A DNA stretch of 64,000 nucleotides from Brevirhabdus sp. (GCA_024637315.1 JAGXFH010000009.1:1-64000), one strand, 5' to 3'; counted from the stretch's first letter, positions 45,849 to 56,356 are shown. Numbers and translations are program-made. Notes: generated from the letters alone by a model not told the origin.

Positions 45849-46252
45849 TCTCTTTCCGAAGCCTCGAAATCGTTTGGCCACCGTCCCTTGTCCGACGGTC
45901 CTGCACGAATTGTCAATTCCTCCTGGGTCAGCCGCCTGAGTTGAGTGCGCCAGGCATCGTGGCGCTGACATGGCGCGAACCACGAGGATCACCGGATCCC
46001 GACCTGTTCATCGGTGCAGGGCAACTTCGTCGGTGGTCGTCGAAGAACCCCGCTTTATTGGCATCGCAACCGAGGCTGCACGTTTTCAGATGATAGGGGG
46101 ATGGCGGCGAATATAGGTTGGCGGCAGGCCGGGCAGTGTCTTTGGCTCTTAGGATCTGGCCGGGCCGAGGCTGGTCTCAGAACGTCCAAGCGGCAAACCA
46201 CAATCGCAGCGAGAGACCGCGAATCGCGGATTCAGTCTTTTCCCGAAACGCT
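45849..46252. other. 400-base stretch upstream of the AI-2E permease
   Basis: No supported gene. It should hold the permease promoter and the 3' end of the small membrane-protein gene. A short dyad CCGCGA-A-TCGCGG at about 46217-46229 is the only notable structure. Confidence 0.35.
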
Positions 46253-46726
46253 CTAGAAGTTGAATATATCGCCGATTTTCTCGATTATCGCGACAAGAAG
46301 GAGCACTGCGGCTACCAGCAGCGCCATCCACCAGAAATACTGGAAAACGATCGCTGCGGCACCGAGGCTGGAACCATAGACCGAGTAACGCCAGTTCTCA
46401 CGCAGAACGCCAAAAATAAGAGACAGAACGACCGCAATGATCCCTGGTATGGGCGCTGCGAGCCCGAGATAGTTCGTTACAGAGGCCGCCGCCACCTTCG
46501 GTTCCGGCGTTGGCGGGCCAAGGAACGACCGCCACGCCGAACGCTTGATCTCGCCCGCGATCTCGCCAATCTGAGTGGCGGTAGATGGCTTTGGTTCTGG
46601 CGTGGGACCAGCGATCTGGACGAAGACAAGAACCAGCGCAAGGGCATCGGTCAGTACTGCCCAAAGCCCCCATTTGCGAAGGGGGTTCGGCGAATTGCCA
46701 ACCAGCGAGTCGGTTCGATTATTCAT
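46253..46726 (-). CDS. hypothetical membrane protein
   Basis: A protein of about 157 residues, unrecognised. It has an N-terminal cytoplasmic tail, a hydrophobic span (WAVLTDALALVLVFVQIAG), a Pro/Glu/Lys linker (PTPEPKPSTATQIGEIAGEI, then PTPEPKV again), then further spans (LGLAAPIPGIIAVVLSLIFGVL, VFQYFWWMALLVAAVLLLVAIIEKI). The repeated PTPEPK is notable. Start uncertain; no strong ribosome-binding site. Function unknown. Confidence 0.55.
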   Translation of the reverse strand: MNNRTDSLVGNSPNPLRKWGLWAVLTDALALVLVFVQIAGPTPEPKPSTATQIGEIAGEIKRSAWRSFLGPPTPEPKVAAASVTNYLGLAAPIPGIIAVVLSLIFGVLRENWRYSVYGSSLGAAAIVFQYFWWMALLVAAVLLLVAIIEKIGDIFNF

Positions 46727-47001
46727 GGCGCGATTAGAGATTGCGAATAGTGGCGGATCAATGACTACGGGGATCAAATGGGATTGCTTAAGACAGGTGC
46801 CTCTATGATGCCTTGACAAAGAGTCGCCGAATTTCGTGGTCTCGAATCTGGTCCGTCCGCGTTTTTGCGGTGCCTGCGCCGCGGAAAATGGATCGCGTCC
46901 CGCCCGAAAAACCTCGGGCGAGGGGACTCAAACGAAGCGCAGAAATGCCCGCTCCTTTTCACCAGCCCCCTGACGTGTGCCTGATTCTGTTTGCGCAGGC
47001 G

Positions 47002-48726
47002 TCAAGCGGCGCTGCGCTGGCCGGCGAATCTGGCCTGCCAATCCTCGCGCTCCTCGTCGGTGATCTTGCGGAAGGTGACCTCGGGGACGGTGAAGGCGTG
47101 GCCCGGGGGCAGGGCGGCGAGGGCCTTTGCAACGTCTTCGGGCCAGCTGTCGTCACCGGTCCTCATCGCGGCCATCATCGCGGCCGATGCGTCGGGTATG
47201 AAGGGCCTCGAGATCACTGCATAGAATCGGATCAGGTTCAGCGACAGCCGGGTGATCGCGGCGGCGCGGTCGGGGTCGGTCTTGAAAACGGTCCAGGGGG
47301 CGGCAGCCTGCAGGTATTCGTTGCCCGCTGCCCAGAGCGCGCGCAACTCGGTCGCCGCTTTGCGGATCTCCATCGCTTCCATGTGCTCTTCATAGGTGCG
47401 CAGGCCGCTGGTCAGCCGGTCGATCAGGCCCTGTTCCTCGGTGGCGTAGCTGCCGCCGTCGGGCACGGCCTCGCCGAATTTCGAGCGGCAGAACTTGGTG
47501 ATGCGGCTGAGGAAATTGCCCAGAACATCGGCAAGATCCTTGTTCACCGAGGTCTGGAAGTTCTCCCATGTGAATTCGCTGTCGGAATTTTCCGGCGCAT
47601 GGGACAGCAGCCACCAGCGCCAGTAGTCTGCTGGCAGGATCGACAACGCCTTATCCATGAAGACGCCACGGCCCTGGCTGGTCGAGAACTGGCCACCATC
47701 GTAATTGAGGTAGTTGAACGACTTGATGTAATCGACCAGTTTCCACGGCTCGCCAGAGCCCATGATCGTTGCGGGGAAGGACAGCGTATGGAAGGGCACA
47801 TTGTCCTTGCCCATGAACTGGACGTAGCGTACGTCGTCGGCGCCCTTGTCGGTGCGCCACCAGCGCTGCCAGTCGGCGTCGGGCTGGCCATGGGCGTCGG
47901 CCCATTCCTTGGTCGCGGCGATGTATTCGATCGGCGCGTCGAACCAGACGTAGAAGACTTTGCCTTCCATGCCTGGCCAGTCCTGATCGCCCTTTTTCAC
48001 CGGCACGCCCCAGTCGAGGTCACGGGTGATGCCGCGGTCGCGCAGCCCGTCGCCGTCATGCAGCCATTTCCTGGCGATCGACGTGGTCAGGATCGGCCAG
48101 TCGGTCTTGCTGTCGATCCACTCATCCAGTTTGTCCTTGAGCAGCGATTGGCGCAAGTAGAGGTGCTTGGTTTCGCGAACCTCCAGATCGGTCGAGCCCG
48201 AGATCGCCGAGCGCGGCTCGATCAGGTCGGTGGGGTCCAACTGCTTGGTGCAGTTCTCGCACTGGTCGCCACGAGCCTTGTCATATCCGCAGTTCGGGCA
48301 GGTGCCCTCGATATAGCGGTCCGGCAGGAAGCGGCCATCGGCGTTGGAATAGACCTGCTTTTCGGTGACTTCCTCGATCAGCCCGTTTTCGGCGAGCTTG
48401 CCCGCAAAATGCTGGGTCAGCTTGCGGTTCTGCGGCGAAGAGGAGCGGCCGAAATGGTCGAAGGACAGCCGGAAGCCGTCCGAGAGGTCTTTCTGGACCT
48501 GCCACATTTCGGCGCAATATTCGGCCACCGGCTTGCCGGCCTTGGCGGCGGCAAGCTCGGCCGGGGTGCCGTGTTCGTCGGTGGCACAAATGAACATGAC
48601 CTCGTGGCCACGGGCACGCATGTAGCGGGCGTAAAGGTCGGCGGGAAGCTGGCTGCCGACAAGATTGCCGAGGTGCTTGATCCCGTTGATATAGGGAATT
48701 GCCGAGGTGATGAGGATGCGTGCCAT
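47002..48726 (-). CDS. metG: methionyl-tRNA synthetase
   Basis: Charges tRNA-Met, including initiator. 574 residues: HIGH motif HLGN in [14 protein letters not shown], zinc knuckle [17 protein letters not shown] at about 145, [12 protein letters not shown], and the KMSKS-equivalent [11 protein letters not shown] at about 340. In this subfamily the equivalent is usually KFSTS; here the lysine is Gln (CAG), a one-base change from AAG. Start at 48726 follows the family N-terminus ([15 protein letters not shown]). Length normal for the short form lacking a C-terminal dimerisation domain. Confidence 0.95.
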   Translation of the reverse strand: MARILITSAIPYINGIKHLGNLVGSQLPADLYARYMRARGHEVMFICATDEHGTPAELAAAKAGKPVAEYCAEMWQVQKDLSDGFRLSFDHFGRSSSPQNRKLTQHFAGKLAENGLIEEVTEKQVYSNADGRFLPDRYIEGTCPNCGYDKARGDQCENCTKQLDPTDLIEPRSAISGSTDLEVRETKHLYLRQSLLKDKLDEWIDSKTDWPILTTSIARKWLHDGDGLRDRGITRDLDWGVPVKKGDQDWPGMEGKVFYVWFDAPIEYIAATKEWADAHGQPDADWQRWWRTDKGADDVRYVQFMGKDNVPFHTLSFPATIMGSGEPWKLVDYIKSFNYLNYDGGQFSTSQGRGVFMDKALSILPADYWRWWLLSHAPENSDSEFTWENFQTSVNKDLADVLGNFLSRITKFCRSKFGEAVPDGGSYATEEQGLIDRLTSGLRTYEEHMEAMEIRKAATELRALWAAGNEYLQAAAPWTVFKTDPDRAAAITRLSLNLIRFYAVISRPFIPDASAAMMAAMRTGDDSWPEDVAKALAALPPGHAFTVPEVTFRKITDEEREDWQARFAGQRSAA

Positions 48727-48788
48727 TGGGTGCCCGTTGCTGCCGTTCGGCCCTCCGTGTAACGCCGGATCGGCGCAAGGGCCAGAGG

Positions 48789-48899
48789 TCAGGCGATGGC
48801 AAGGCGTATCGCGTAGGCGACGATCGCGAGTGCCGCGACCGATGCCAGCCAGATCGCGACGAACCAGGCGAGGCGGGCAAGCCGGGGGTGCGGGCGCAT
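48789..48899 (-). CDS. DUF2474-like small subunit of the cyanide-insensitive/bd oxidase
   Basis: A 36-residue ORF reading [20 protein letters not shown] and ending with a hydrophobic helix ([14 protein letters not shown]): one membrane segment after a basic head. Its ATG shares one base with the cydB stop (TGATG), so it is translationally coupled to cydB. One-helix microproteins (CydX, and DUF2474 proteins in CIO-type operons) are known accessory subunits of bd-type oxidases, and order and topology fit that here. Confidence 0.7.
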   Translation of the reverse strand: MRPHPRLARLAWFVAIWLASVAALAIVAYAIRLAIA

Positions 48900-49903
48900 C
48901 AGTGATACCCGGAGTCGGGGCCGATCTTGCCACGGAATACCCAGTAGGAATAGGCGGTATAGGCCAGGATAAGCGGCACCAGAATCGCGGTGCCGACCAG
49001 CGTGAAGGCAAGGCTGGCGTCGGGGGCTGCCGCCTCCTGTATGGTCAGCGAGGGCGGCACGATATGGGGATAGAAGCTGATGCCGATACCCGCGAACGAC
49101 AGGATGAACAGCGATTGTGCCGCGAGGAAAGGCGTCAGGTCGCGGTCGTCGCGCAGGCCGGTGATCAGTTTCCATGCGGCGATGGCGACGAGCAGAGGTA
49201 CGGCCAGCGACAGCGCGATGCCGGGCCAGGCGAACCAGCGCTGGAAATAGACCGGATCCTTGAACGGGGTCAGCAGGCTGACAAGCCCGATGAAGCCGAG
49301 CGTCACAAAGGCCAGCGGTCTGGCGCGGGCGCGCATCCTGTCCTGCAGCCGCCCTTCGGTTTTCAGCACCAGCCAGGTCGCGCCCAGCAGGGCGTAGCCG
49401 AATACGACGGCGATGCCGGTGAGGACCGAAAACGGCGTCAGCCAGTCCCACCAGCCGCCAGCATAGGAGCGATCCTGAATCTCGATGCCCTGCACCAGCG
49501 CCCCGAGGGCAATGCCCTGCATCAGGGCCGCGACGGCAGATCCGCCCGCAAAGGCCACGTCCCAGACCGGTTTCCAGCGCTTGGTGCGCCAGCGATACTC
49601 GAACGCGACGCCGCGGAACACGAGGGCCAGAAGCATCAGGATGATCGGCATGTAGAGCGCGGGCATCACCACCGAATAGGCCAGTGGAAACACTGCGAAA
49701 AGACCGCCGCCGCCCAGCACGAGCCAAGTCTCGTTGCCGTCCCAGACCGGCGCGACGGAGTTCATCATCACATCGCGGTCGCTTTCGTCGGGTTGCAGTG
49801 GAAACAGGATGCCGATGCCCAGATCGAAGCCATCAAGCACGACATAGGTCAGCACCGCGAAGGCGATGATGCCGGCCCAGATGAAGGGAAGGTCGAGTTC
49901 CAT
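48899..49903 (-). CDS. cydB: cytochrome bd-type quinol oxidase subunit II
   Basis: 334-residue multi-pass subunit of the bd/CIO oxidase, pairing with CydA in the inner membrane. [30 protein letters not shown] is the N-terminal signature; [28 protein letters not shown] and [16 protein letters not shown] follow. The C-terminus ([17 protein letters not shown]) matches CioB/CydB. It starts two bases after cydA and overlaps the microprotein gene. Confidence 0.95.
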   Translation of the reverse strand: MELDLPFIWAGIIAFAVLTYVVLDGFDLGIGILFPLQPDESDRDVMMNSVAPVWDGNETWLVLGGGGLFAVFPLAYSVVMPALYMPIILMLLALVFRGVAFEYRWRTKRWKPVWDVAFAGGSAVAALMQGIALGALVQGIEIQDRSYAGGWWDWLTPFSVLTGIAVVFGYALLGATWLVLKTEGRLQDRMRARARPLAFVTLGFIGLVSLLTPFKDPVYFQRWFAWPGIALSLAVPLLVAIAAWKLITGLRDDRDLTPFLAAQSLFILSFAGIGISFYPHIVPPSLTIQEAAAPDASLAFTLVGTAILVPLILAYTAYSYWVFRGKIGPDSGYH

Positions 49904-49905
49904 GT

Positions 49906-51315
49906 CTATTCTCCCGCTGTTGCGGCGGCGCGGCGCTGCTGAACAGGTGTGATGCCCGCGGCCCGGGTCGGGCCCTCGTCATCGTCCGAGGCTGCCGGTT
50001 CCGGAGGCCGCGACATCAGCCTGATAATGTAGAAGGTGCCGGCGCCGAAGACGAAGAAATAGACGATGATGAAGGCCAGAAGCGAGGCGCCGACGGCCGG
50101 CGCTTCGATCGGGGCAAGCGAATCGGCGGTGCGCAGCAGGCCGTAGACGGTGAACGGCTGGCGGCCGACCTCGGTCGTGATCCAACCCGCTAGCACCGCC
50201 ACGAAACCGGATGGCCCCATCGCGAGGGCGGCGCGGTGCAGCCAGCGGGCATCATAGAGGCTGCCACGCCAGCGTGACCACAAGCTCCATAGTCCGACAC
50301 CCAGCATCGCGAAGCCGAGAGCGACCATAATCCGGAACGACCAGAACACGATGACGACGGGCGGTTCGTCCTCGTCGGGGATCGTGTCGAGACCGGCGAG
50401 CGGCGCGTTGAGGTCGTGTTTCAGGATCAGGCTGGACAGCTTGGGGATCTGGATCGCGTAGTCGATGCGCTTCTGTTCGGCGTTGGGGATGCCGAAAAGG
50501 ATTAGCGGCGCGCCCTCGGGGTGACTGTCGTAGTGGCCTTCCATCGCCATGACCTTAGCGGGCTGATATTCCAGCGTGTTCAGCCCGTGGAAGTCGCCCG
50601 CGCCGATCTGCAGCGGCGTTGCAAGCGCGGCCATCCACATCGCCATCGAAAACATCAGCCGGGCGGCGGGGTTGGTGCGATCGCGCAGCAGGTGCCGCGC
50701 CCCGACGGCACCAACCACGAAGGCGGTGGTCAGGTAGGCGGCCAGAACCATGTGAAGCAGGCGGTAGGGGAATGACGGATTGAAGATCGCGGCCCACCAG
50801 TCGGCTGGCACGAATTGTCCGACATCGTTGATCGAGTAGCCTGCGGGGGTGTGCATCCAGGAATTGACCGACAGGATCCAGGTCGCCGACAGCAGCGTGC
50901 CGAAAGCGACCATGGCGGTGGCGAACATGTGCAGGCCGTTGCCGACCTTTTCGCGGCCGAACAGCATGATGCCCAGAAAGCCCGCTTCGAGGAAGAAGGC
51001 CGAGAGCACTTCGTAGGCCATGAGCGGGCCAAGGATCGGACCGGTCTTATCGGAAAACACCGACCAGTTGGTGCCGAACTGGTAGGACATCACGATGCCC
51101 GACACCACGCCCATGCCGAAGGCGATGGCGAAGATCTTTTTCCAGTAATCGAAGAGCGTCCGGTAGGCGCTGCGCCCTGTCGTCAGCCACATCGCGTTCA
51201 AGACGGCAAGAAAACTGGCCAGACCGATGGAAAAGGCCGGGAAGATGATATGGAATGAGACAGTGAACGCGAACTGGAACCGCGCCAGCATCTCGGCGGT
51301 GTAGGAGTCGAACAT
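49906..51315 (-). CDS. cydA: cytochrome bd-type quinol oxidase subunit I
   Basis: 469-residue heme-bearing subunit. FQFAFTVSFHIIFPAFSIGLASFLAVLNAMW includes the His ligand region near the N-terminus; GNGLHMFATAMVAFGTLLSATWILSVNSWMHTPAG and the quinol-site GWITTEVGRQPF (normally GRQPW, here F) are present. The quinol loop is short, as in the cyanide-insensitive (CIO) subgroup. The C-terminal tail is Glu/Asp-rich. Upstream is glsA on the same strand, 90 bases away; co-transcription is possible. Confidence 0.95.
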   Translation of the reverse strand: MFDSYTAEMLARFQFAFTVSFHIIFPAFSIGLASFLAVLNAMWLTTGRSAYRTLFDYWKKIFAIAFGMGVVSGIVMSYQFGTNWSVFSDKTGPILGPLMAYEVLSAFFLEAGFLGIMLFGREKVGNGLHMFATAMVAFGTLLSATWILSVNSWMHTPAGYSINDVGQFVPADWWAAIFNPSFPYRLLHMVLAAYLTTAFVVGAVGARHLLRDRTNPAARLMFSMAMWMAALATPLQIGAGDFHGLNTLEYQPAKVMAMEGHYDSHPEGAPLILFGIPNAEQKRIDYAIQIPKLSSLILKHDLNAPLAGLDTIPDEDEPPVVIVFWSFRIMVALGFAMLGVGLWSLWSRWRGSLYDARWLHRAALAMGPSGFVAVLAGWITTEVGRQPFTVYGLLRTADSLAPIEAPAVGASLLAFIIVYFFVFGAGTFYIIRLMSRPPEPAASDDDEGPTRAAGITPVQQRRAAATAGE

Positions 51316-51405
51316 AAGTCTCTGACCTTCTGTTTCTGGTCGAGATTTAGCCCGGCATAGGGGGGCGGCAACTGCAGGGCCCTGGACCCATCGTCGCAGC
51401 GGCGG

Positions 51406-52359
51406 TTATCTTGGCGCGAAGATCGACCAGCCGGTGCGGCGGGTCAGAAGCTCCAGCGCCCGCGAGGCGAGTTGAGAATTGCCAACCGCGTTCAGGCCCG
51501 GCGACCAGCAGCCGATCGAGGCTTGTCCCGGCACCACCGCGACGATTCCGCCGCCGACACCGCTCTTGCCCGGAAGGCCGACGCGAAAGGCGAATTCGCC
51601 AGATCCGTCGTAGTGGCCGCAGGTCAGCATGAGTGCGTTGATCTGGCGGGCCATGCGCGTTGAAATGACCCGCGATCCGCCGGGGTCAAGCTGCCCGTCA
51701 AAGGCCAGGAACCGGCCCGCGGCGGCCAGTTGCCGAGTGGTCATTGCGATGGCGCAGTGGTGGAAGTACACTCCGAGCGTGTGTTCGGGCGGACCTATGA
51801 TGGTTCCGTAGGCGCGCATGAAATTGGCAAGGGCTGCATTGCGAAACCCGGTGTCCAGTTCCGACTTGGCAACGGCGGGGTCGATGGCGATCGCCTCGTC
51901 CGAGGCAAGGTAGCGGACGAATTGCAGGATCTGGGCCAGCGCCTCTTTCGGTTCGTAGTCCGACAGGATGCTGTCAGTCACGACGATGGCACCGGCATTG
52001 ATGAACGGATTGCGCGGCACTCCTCTTTCGTGTTCGAGCTGCACGATCGAGTTGAACGGATCGCCCGAGGGTTCGCGTCCTACGCGGGTCCAGAGCCTCT
52101 CGCCTAGCTTGCCCAGCGCGAGGGCGAGAGTGAAGACTTTCGAAACGCTCTGGATCGAGAAATGCGTTTCGGCGTCGCCGGCGGTGATGAACTCTCCATC
52201 GGCGGTCGAAATGACCAGGGCGAACTGCTTCGGATCGACCTTGGCAAGCTGCGGAATGTAATCGGCGACCGTGCCGCGATCGGTCTCGGCCGCCATTTCC
52301 GCCGCGATTTCGGCCACGATCCTGCGCAGGTCGCCGGACGGGATATTGTGACCTTTCAT
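51406..52359 (-). CDS. glsA: glutaminase
   Basis: Hydrolyses glutamine to glutamate and ammonia. 317 residues: beta-lactamase-like serine fold with [16 protein letters not shown] (SxxK catalytic motif), [35 protein letters not shown] and [18 protein letters not shown], which are the family blocks. Length and order are typical. It starts 17 bases after the MFS gene on the minus strand, so the two are likely in one transcript. Confidence 0.95.
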   Translation of the reverse strand: MKGHNIPSGDLRRIVAEIAAEMAAETDRGTVADYIPQLAKVDPKQFALVISTADGEFITAGDAETHFSIQSVSKVFTLALALGKLGERLWTRVGREPSGDPFNSIVQLEHERGVPRNPFINAGAIVVTDSILSDYEPKEALAQILQFVRYLASDEAIAIDPAVAKSELDTGFRNAALANFMRAYGTIIGPPEHTLGVYFHHCAIAMTTRQLAAAGRFLAFDGQLDPGGSRVISTRMARQINALMLTCGHYDGSGEFAFRVGLPGKSGVGGGIVAVVPGQASIGCWSPGLNAVGNSQLASRALELLTRRTGWSIFAPR

Positions 52360-52376
52360 TGCTGTCGCCTCCTGAT

Positions 52377-53600
52377 CTAGCGGCGTTCCCGCATCCGACC
52401 GAAGAGGCGGCCGACGAGGAACGAGGTTCGCGGACTGTTGACATAGACGGTGCGGTCATCGGGCGAAGGCCGGGCGCGCATACGCATCACGCCAAAGACG
52501 ATCAGCACGACATGGGCCGCCGATATGAATACGAACATCGCGCCGGGGCCGTAAACCTCGATCAGGCCCGAGGTGATGTAGGGACTGGCGATCGCGCCGA
52601 CGGCGTAAAGGAACATCAGCGCGGCGGACAGTTCCACCCTTTCGGAGCTGACGGCAAAGTCATGCGCATGAGCGGCGGAAACCGAGTAGATCGGAAAGGT
52701 GGTGAACCCGAAGATGCCCGAAGCCAGCATCACCGCGCCGGTGCCGCCCGAGGCAAGACCAACCGTCACCCCGCAAGCGACGATTGCCGCGCCGGACAGA
52801 CCTATGAGGACCCAGCGCCGGTCGTATTTGTCGGCGAGCCAACCCGACGGATACTGCGCCAGCGCGCCGCCCAGCACGAAAGCGGCGAGAAACAGCGCGA
52901 TCTGGTCGACGGTCAGCCCGACCTCGACCCCGTAGACCGGGCCAACCATCCGGAAGGCGCCGGTCGTTAGGCCGGAAACGACGACGCCCGCGGCCGCCAG
53001 GGGCGAATGCTCCCACGCCATGCGGGGCCGCAGGCGCGGAGCTTCGGGGGTCGCCGGTTGCTCGGTGCGGGTCAGGGCCAGCGGCAGAAGCGCCGCACAG
53101 CAGATCAACGCCAAGAGGTTATAGGACACGTAGCTGCCCGGTTCGAGGATCCCGATGAATAACTGCGCGCCGAGCGAGCCGAGAATATCCACCACCCGGT
53201 AGGTGCCCATGGCCCGGCCGCGGGTTTCGTTGGTAACCTTGTCCTGAAGCCAGGCCTCGATAATCGTGTAGCAACCAGCGATGCAAAAGCCCGACATGAT
53301 GCGAAAGCCGATCCATGCAATTGGGTTGATGATCAGCATGTGCGCGATGATGCCGATTGTGCCGATGGCGACAAAGGCGGAAAAGGCCCGTGAATGGCCG
53401 ACCGCGCCCATCACCCGCGGCGCCCACCAGCAGCCGATGAAGAAGCCGAAGAAATGGGCCGAGCCCAGCAGCCCGACTTGGGCCTTGGTAAAGCCGATTT
53501 CGAGGCCCGAAATCGCGTCCAGCGGGCCAATGCCGCCGCCGCCGAGTTGCAAAAGCACGACCGACAGGAACAGGGCGGCGAAAGAGATCAGTAGGCGCAT
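52377..53600 (-). CDS. MFS transporter
   Basis: A 407-residue twelve-span major facilitator protein. [31 protein letters not shown] spans 2-3 with the MFS loop-2 region, [17 protein letters not shown] is the symmetric mid-protein loop-8 signature (DKYDRRW), and [18 protein letters not shown] is a mid-protein conserved stretch. Resembles YcaD/YfkF-like transporters. The start at 53600 is the ATG that begins the first hydrophobic span. Substrate unknown; downstream glsA may share the transcript. Confidence 0.88.
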   Translation of the reverse strand: MRLLISFAALFLSVVLLQLGGGGIGPLDAISGLEIGFTKAQVGLLGSAHFFGFFIGCWWAPRVMGAVGHSRAFSAFVAIGTIGIIAHMLIINPIAWIGFRIMSGFCIAGCYTIIEAWLQDKVTNETRGRAMGTYRVVDILGSLGAQLFIGILEPGSYVSYNLLALICCAALLPLALTRTEQPATPEAPRLRPRMAWEHSPLAAAGVVVSGLTTGAFRMVGPVYGVEVGLTVDQIALFLAAFVLGGALAQYPSGWLADKYDRRWVLIGLSGAAIVACGVTVGLASGGTGAVMLASGIFGFTTFPIYSVSAAHAHDFAVSSERVELSAALMFLYAVGAIASPYITSGLIEVYGPGAMFVFISAAHVVLIVFGVMRMRARPSPDDRTVYVNSPRTSFLVGRLFGRMRERR

Positions 53601-53652
53601 GGCGCAGCTAGACAGCAGCCCGCGCTCGCTTGCAAGGGCCAAGCAGCGCCGG

Positions 53653-53930
53653 TCAGACCCGTTTCATCCGACCCAAGGTCGCGCCCTTTTCGGGCGAAGT
53701 GCCGATGGAGTGGGATTGCACAATGAAGCAGGACGCCGGGCAAGAGAAATTCCGCCTGGATCGTGTAGACCGCGAAGAGCGCAGCCTCCCACGCCTCGGA
53801 TTCCGGGGCGATGCGCGGCAGGGTGAGACGGTTGAACAGCTGTGAGTTGATGGCGGTGACGGATCTGGCAATCCAGCCGGTCATCGGGATTGTCAGCGTC
53901 ATTGCATAAAGCGCGCCATCGGTTGCCCCC
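53653..53930 (-). pseudogene. cytochrome b561 remnant, frameshifted
   Basis: A stretch reading GALYAMTLTIPMTGWIARS then ALFAVYTIQAEFLLPGVLLHCAIPLHRHFARKG matches the second half of cytochrome b561 (LYALMxxxPxTGW, and the late LHHxxxR). Near 53690 the family sequence moves to the adjacent frame, ending KGATLGRMKRV and stop at 53653. No N-terminal half with the heme His exists upstream. It is a decayed gene, next to another remnant on the plus strand. Confidence 0.6.
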
Positions 53931-54347
53931 TTGCGGTTCGGCGGCCACAAGCGCCGTGGCGAGCACGAGGAAAGTCGGGGCGAATATGTGCCTCCTGCGC
54001 GCGGACTCGTGCGGCAGATCCGCGATGCTGGCCTCGATACAGTCGCCGACGGCAACTGCTTTTCTGCCTGCGCATTACGTCTTGTCGCAGGAACTCGCCG
54101 TGTTCTGCTGCCCGGTGGCAGCCTGGAATTTCATCGGCACAGGCTGGCGACCGTGGATGCGAAGGGACGTGGGCTTTACCCTGATGCCCGAACGGAGCAG
54201 CAAAGAGACCGCGAGGACTTTCTGAGGCACGCCATTGCAGTGGATTTCGTGGACCAGCTGTTCAAAACCGCCCATCGGGTCATCTGGCAATCCTCGCGGC
54301 GGGAATTGCTGCGGGCCGGTATTCTGACCGACCGAGGTTCTGCGATG
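53931..54347 (+). pseudogene. COG3904-like (ClpP-superfamily) periplasmic protein remnant
   Basis: The frame reads VRQIRDAGLDTVADGNCFSACALRLVAGTRRVLLPGGSLEFH and continues to RRELLRAGILTDRG, like the C-terminal part of predicted periplasmic ClpP-type proteins (NxCxSAC motif). The N-terminal signal and first half are missing; the frame is open at the left edge but abuts the b561 remnant, so two partial genes meet here. The frame continues without stop into the DsrE gene, whose own start and ribosome-binding site are clear. Confidence 0.5.
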
Positions 54348-54413
54348 CCCTGTGGAAAAAGTTGCGACAAATTCAGAAAACAACGTATGACTTGGAAAAA
54401 CAGGGAGCTTGCT

Positions 54414-54845
54414 ATGAAATTCTACATTCTTGCCGCCGCTCTGGTCTTGTCGCCTTTTGCGGCCGTTGCCGAGGGTGTGACGCACTACGTCGCCATCCAT
54501 GTCGATCAGAATGATCCTCAGGTGATGAACATGGCTTTGAACAATGCGCAGAACGTCGCCAGCTACTATGACGAGCAGGGTGATGACGTCTTCATCGAGA
54601 TGGTCGCATACGGTCCCGGCCTGACCATGTTGGTCGACGGGAAAAGCCCAGTTGCCGACCGGATTTCAACGATGTCGCTGGAGATGGAAAACCTGTCATT
54701 CGCGGCCTGCGGCAATACGCTGAAAGGGATGGAGGCCAAGGTCGGCCACAAGGTGCCGCTGATGTCCGAGGTTGTCGTCGTTCCGTCCGGCGTCGTCCGT
54801 CTGATCGAACTCCAGGAGCAGGGGTACGCATACGTCCGGCCATAA
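54414..54845 (+). CDS. DsrE family protein
   Basis: A 143-residue exported protein: signal peptide MKFYILAAALVLSPFAAVAEG, then HYVAIHVDQNDPQVMNMALNNAQNVASYY with the DsrE/YchN-like fold, EMVAYGPGLTMLV, and FAACGNTLKGMEAKVGHKVPLMSEVVVVPSGVVRLIELQEQGYAY with a conserved Cys (CGNTL). COG1416-like. Role uncertain, perhaps sulfur or redox. Start after AGGGAGCTTGCT. Confidence 0.88.
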   Translation: MKFYILAAALVLSPFAAVAEGVTHYVAIHVDQNDPQVMNMALNNAQNVASYYDEQGDDVFIEMVAYGPGLTMLVDGKSPVADRISTMSLEMENLSFAACGNTLKGMEAKVGHKVPLMSEVVVVPSGVVRLIELQEQGYAYVRP

Positions 54846-54905
54846 GGGGTTGCCCCGGCTGCCGAGAGCTTTATTGCTGTCCCTTCATGTGATGAGGAGA
54901 CAGCA

Positions 54906-55949
54906 ATGCGCTATAACACACTCGCCAAAACCGATCTGAAAGTCTCCGAGTTATGCCTTGGATCAATGACCTGGGGCAGTCAGAACACGGCTGCAGAGGG
55001 CCATGCCCAGATCGACATGGCGCTGGATCACGGCGTGAATTTCATCGACACCGCCGAGATGTATCCGACCAATCCGATGCGCGCCGAGACCATTGGCGGC
55101 ACCGAGGAGGTGATCGGCGAGTGGATCGCGAAATCCGGGCGGCGCCGCGATGTGATCCTCGCGACCAAGGTCACCGGGGCCGGGCAACGATTGGTGCGGG
55201 ACGGCGCGCCGATTTCGGCGGATACCGTGCGGACGGCGATCGAGGGATCCCTGCGGCGGCTGCAGACCGACGTGATCGATCTATACCAACTGCACTGGCC
55301 CAACCGCGGATCGTATCATTTTCGGCAGAACTGGACCTTCGATGCGACCGGGCAAGCACGGGGCGAGGTCGGGGCGCATATGCTGGACGTGCTGGAAGAG
55401 ATGCAGCGGCAGGTCGAGGCCGGACGGGTGCGGCATTTCGGGCTGTCGAACGAAAGCGCATGGGGGACGGCGGAGTGGTTGCGGCTGGCCGAGGCGAACG
55501 GGCTGCCACGTGTGGCGTCGATCCAGAACGAATACTCCCTTCTTTGTCGGGTATTCGATCTGGATCTGGCCGAGCTTTGTCATCACGAGGATGTCGGTCT
55601 GCTGGCGTTTTCGCCTTTGGCCTGCGGCTTGCTGTCGGGCAAGTACGCGCCCGATGTCACGCCTTCCGGTAGCCGCCGCGCCGCGACGCCGGACCTGGGC
55701 GGGCGACTGACGTCGCGGGTCTGGCCGGCGATCGATGCCTATCTGGGGATCGCGCGCAAGCATGGGCTCGATCCCTGCCAAATGGCCTTGGCCTGGTGCG
55801 CCTCTCGGCCGTTCATGGCCTCTGTGATCTTTGGCGCCACCTCGCCGAAGCAACTGCGGATCGCGCTGAATGCGGCCCAGACGGACCTATCCGATGAACT
55901 GCTTCAGGAGATCGCGGCAGCCCACAAATCGCACCCAATGCCCTACTGA
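54906..55949 (+). CDS. aldo/keto reductase (Tas-like)
   Basis: A 347-residue NADPH-dependent aldo/keto reductase. Catalytic tetrad positions appear in order: FIDTAEMYPTN (Asp, Tyr), ILATKVTG (Lys), YQLHWPNRGSYHFRQN (His), and the cofactor loop VIFGATSPKQLRIA near the end. The long insertion after the barrel start and RYNTLAKTDLKVSELCLGSMTWG match the Tas/YghZ group. Substrate unknown. Start follows GAGGAGACAGCA. Confidence 0.93.
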   Translation: MRYNTLAKTDLKVSELCLGSMTWGSQNTAAEGHAQIDMALDHGVNFIDTAEMYPTNPMRAETIGGTEEVIGEWIAKSGRRRDVILATKVTGAGQRLVRDGAPISADTVRTAIEGSLRRLQTDVIDLYQLHWPNRGSYHFRQNWTFDATGQARGEVGAHMLDVLEEMQRQVEAGRVRHFGLSNESAWGTAEWLRLAEANGLPRVASIQNEYSLLCRVFDLDLAELCHHEDVGLLAFSPLACGLLSGKYAPDVTPSGSRRAATPDLGGRLTSRVWPAIDAYLGIARKHGLDPCQMALAWCASRPFMASVIFGATSPKQLRIALNAAQTDLSDELLQEIAAAHKSHPMPY

Positions 55950-56014
55950 CCTCTTGGCCCTTGAAATTCGCGCCCAACCCCGCGCAGATGGGCGCAAGCA
56001 AACGGGTGGCTGGA

Positions 56015-56356
56015 ATGAGATCTTTCTTGATCATGTTGGCGTTGGTGGTGTTGGCGGGCTGCAAGCCTGAGCCGCCGAAACTCGATTCCGGCCTGGAAGG
56101 TTATGATCCCGATCTGGTCCAAACCAGCCGCGCGGCCTGCCTCAAGAAGGACGGGCGATTTGCGCCGGCCGGACCTGGCGGCGGGCTGATCTGTTACGAG
56201 AACACCCGAGACGCCAACAAGAGCTGCAGCCGCGAAAGCGATTGCGAAGGGCTGTGCCTGGCGCGGTCACGGACCTGCGCGCCGGTCAAGCCGCTTTTCG
56301 GCTGCAATGAGGTGCTGACCGATAGCGGCAGGGCGGCCACGATCTGCATCGACTGA
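56015..56356 (+). CDS. hypothetical lipoprotein, cysteine-rich
   Basis: A 113-residue protein with a lipoprotein signal (MRSFLIMLALVVLAGC, lipobox VLAGC) and a short mature domain carrying at least eight cysteines (SRAACLKKDG, ICYEN, SCSRESDCEGLCLARSRTCAP, FGCNEV), suggesting disulfides in the periplasm. The CSRESDCEGLC spacing is knottin-like. The start at 56015 is weakly supported. Family not recognised; a Rhodobacterales-specific lipoprotein is likely. Confidence 0.7.
   Translation: MRSFLIMLALVVLAGCKPEPPKLDSGLEGYDPDLVQTSRAACLKKDGRFAPAGPGGGLICYENTRDANKSCSRESDCEGLCLARSRTCAPVKPLFGCNEVLTDSGRAATICID

Noticed and set aside
46813-48762. 649-codon open frame antisense to metG
   Set aside because: Shadow frame; MetRS is unambiguous on minus.
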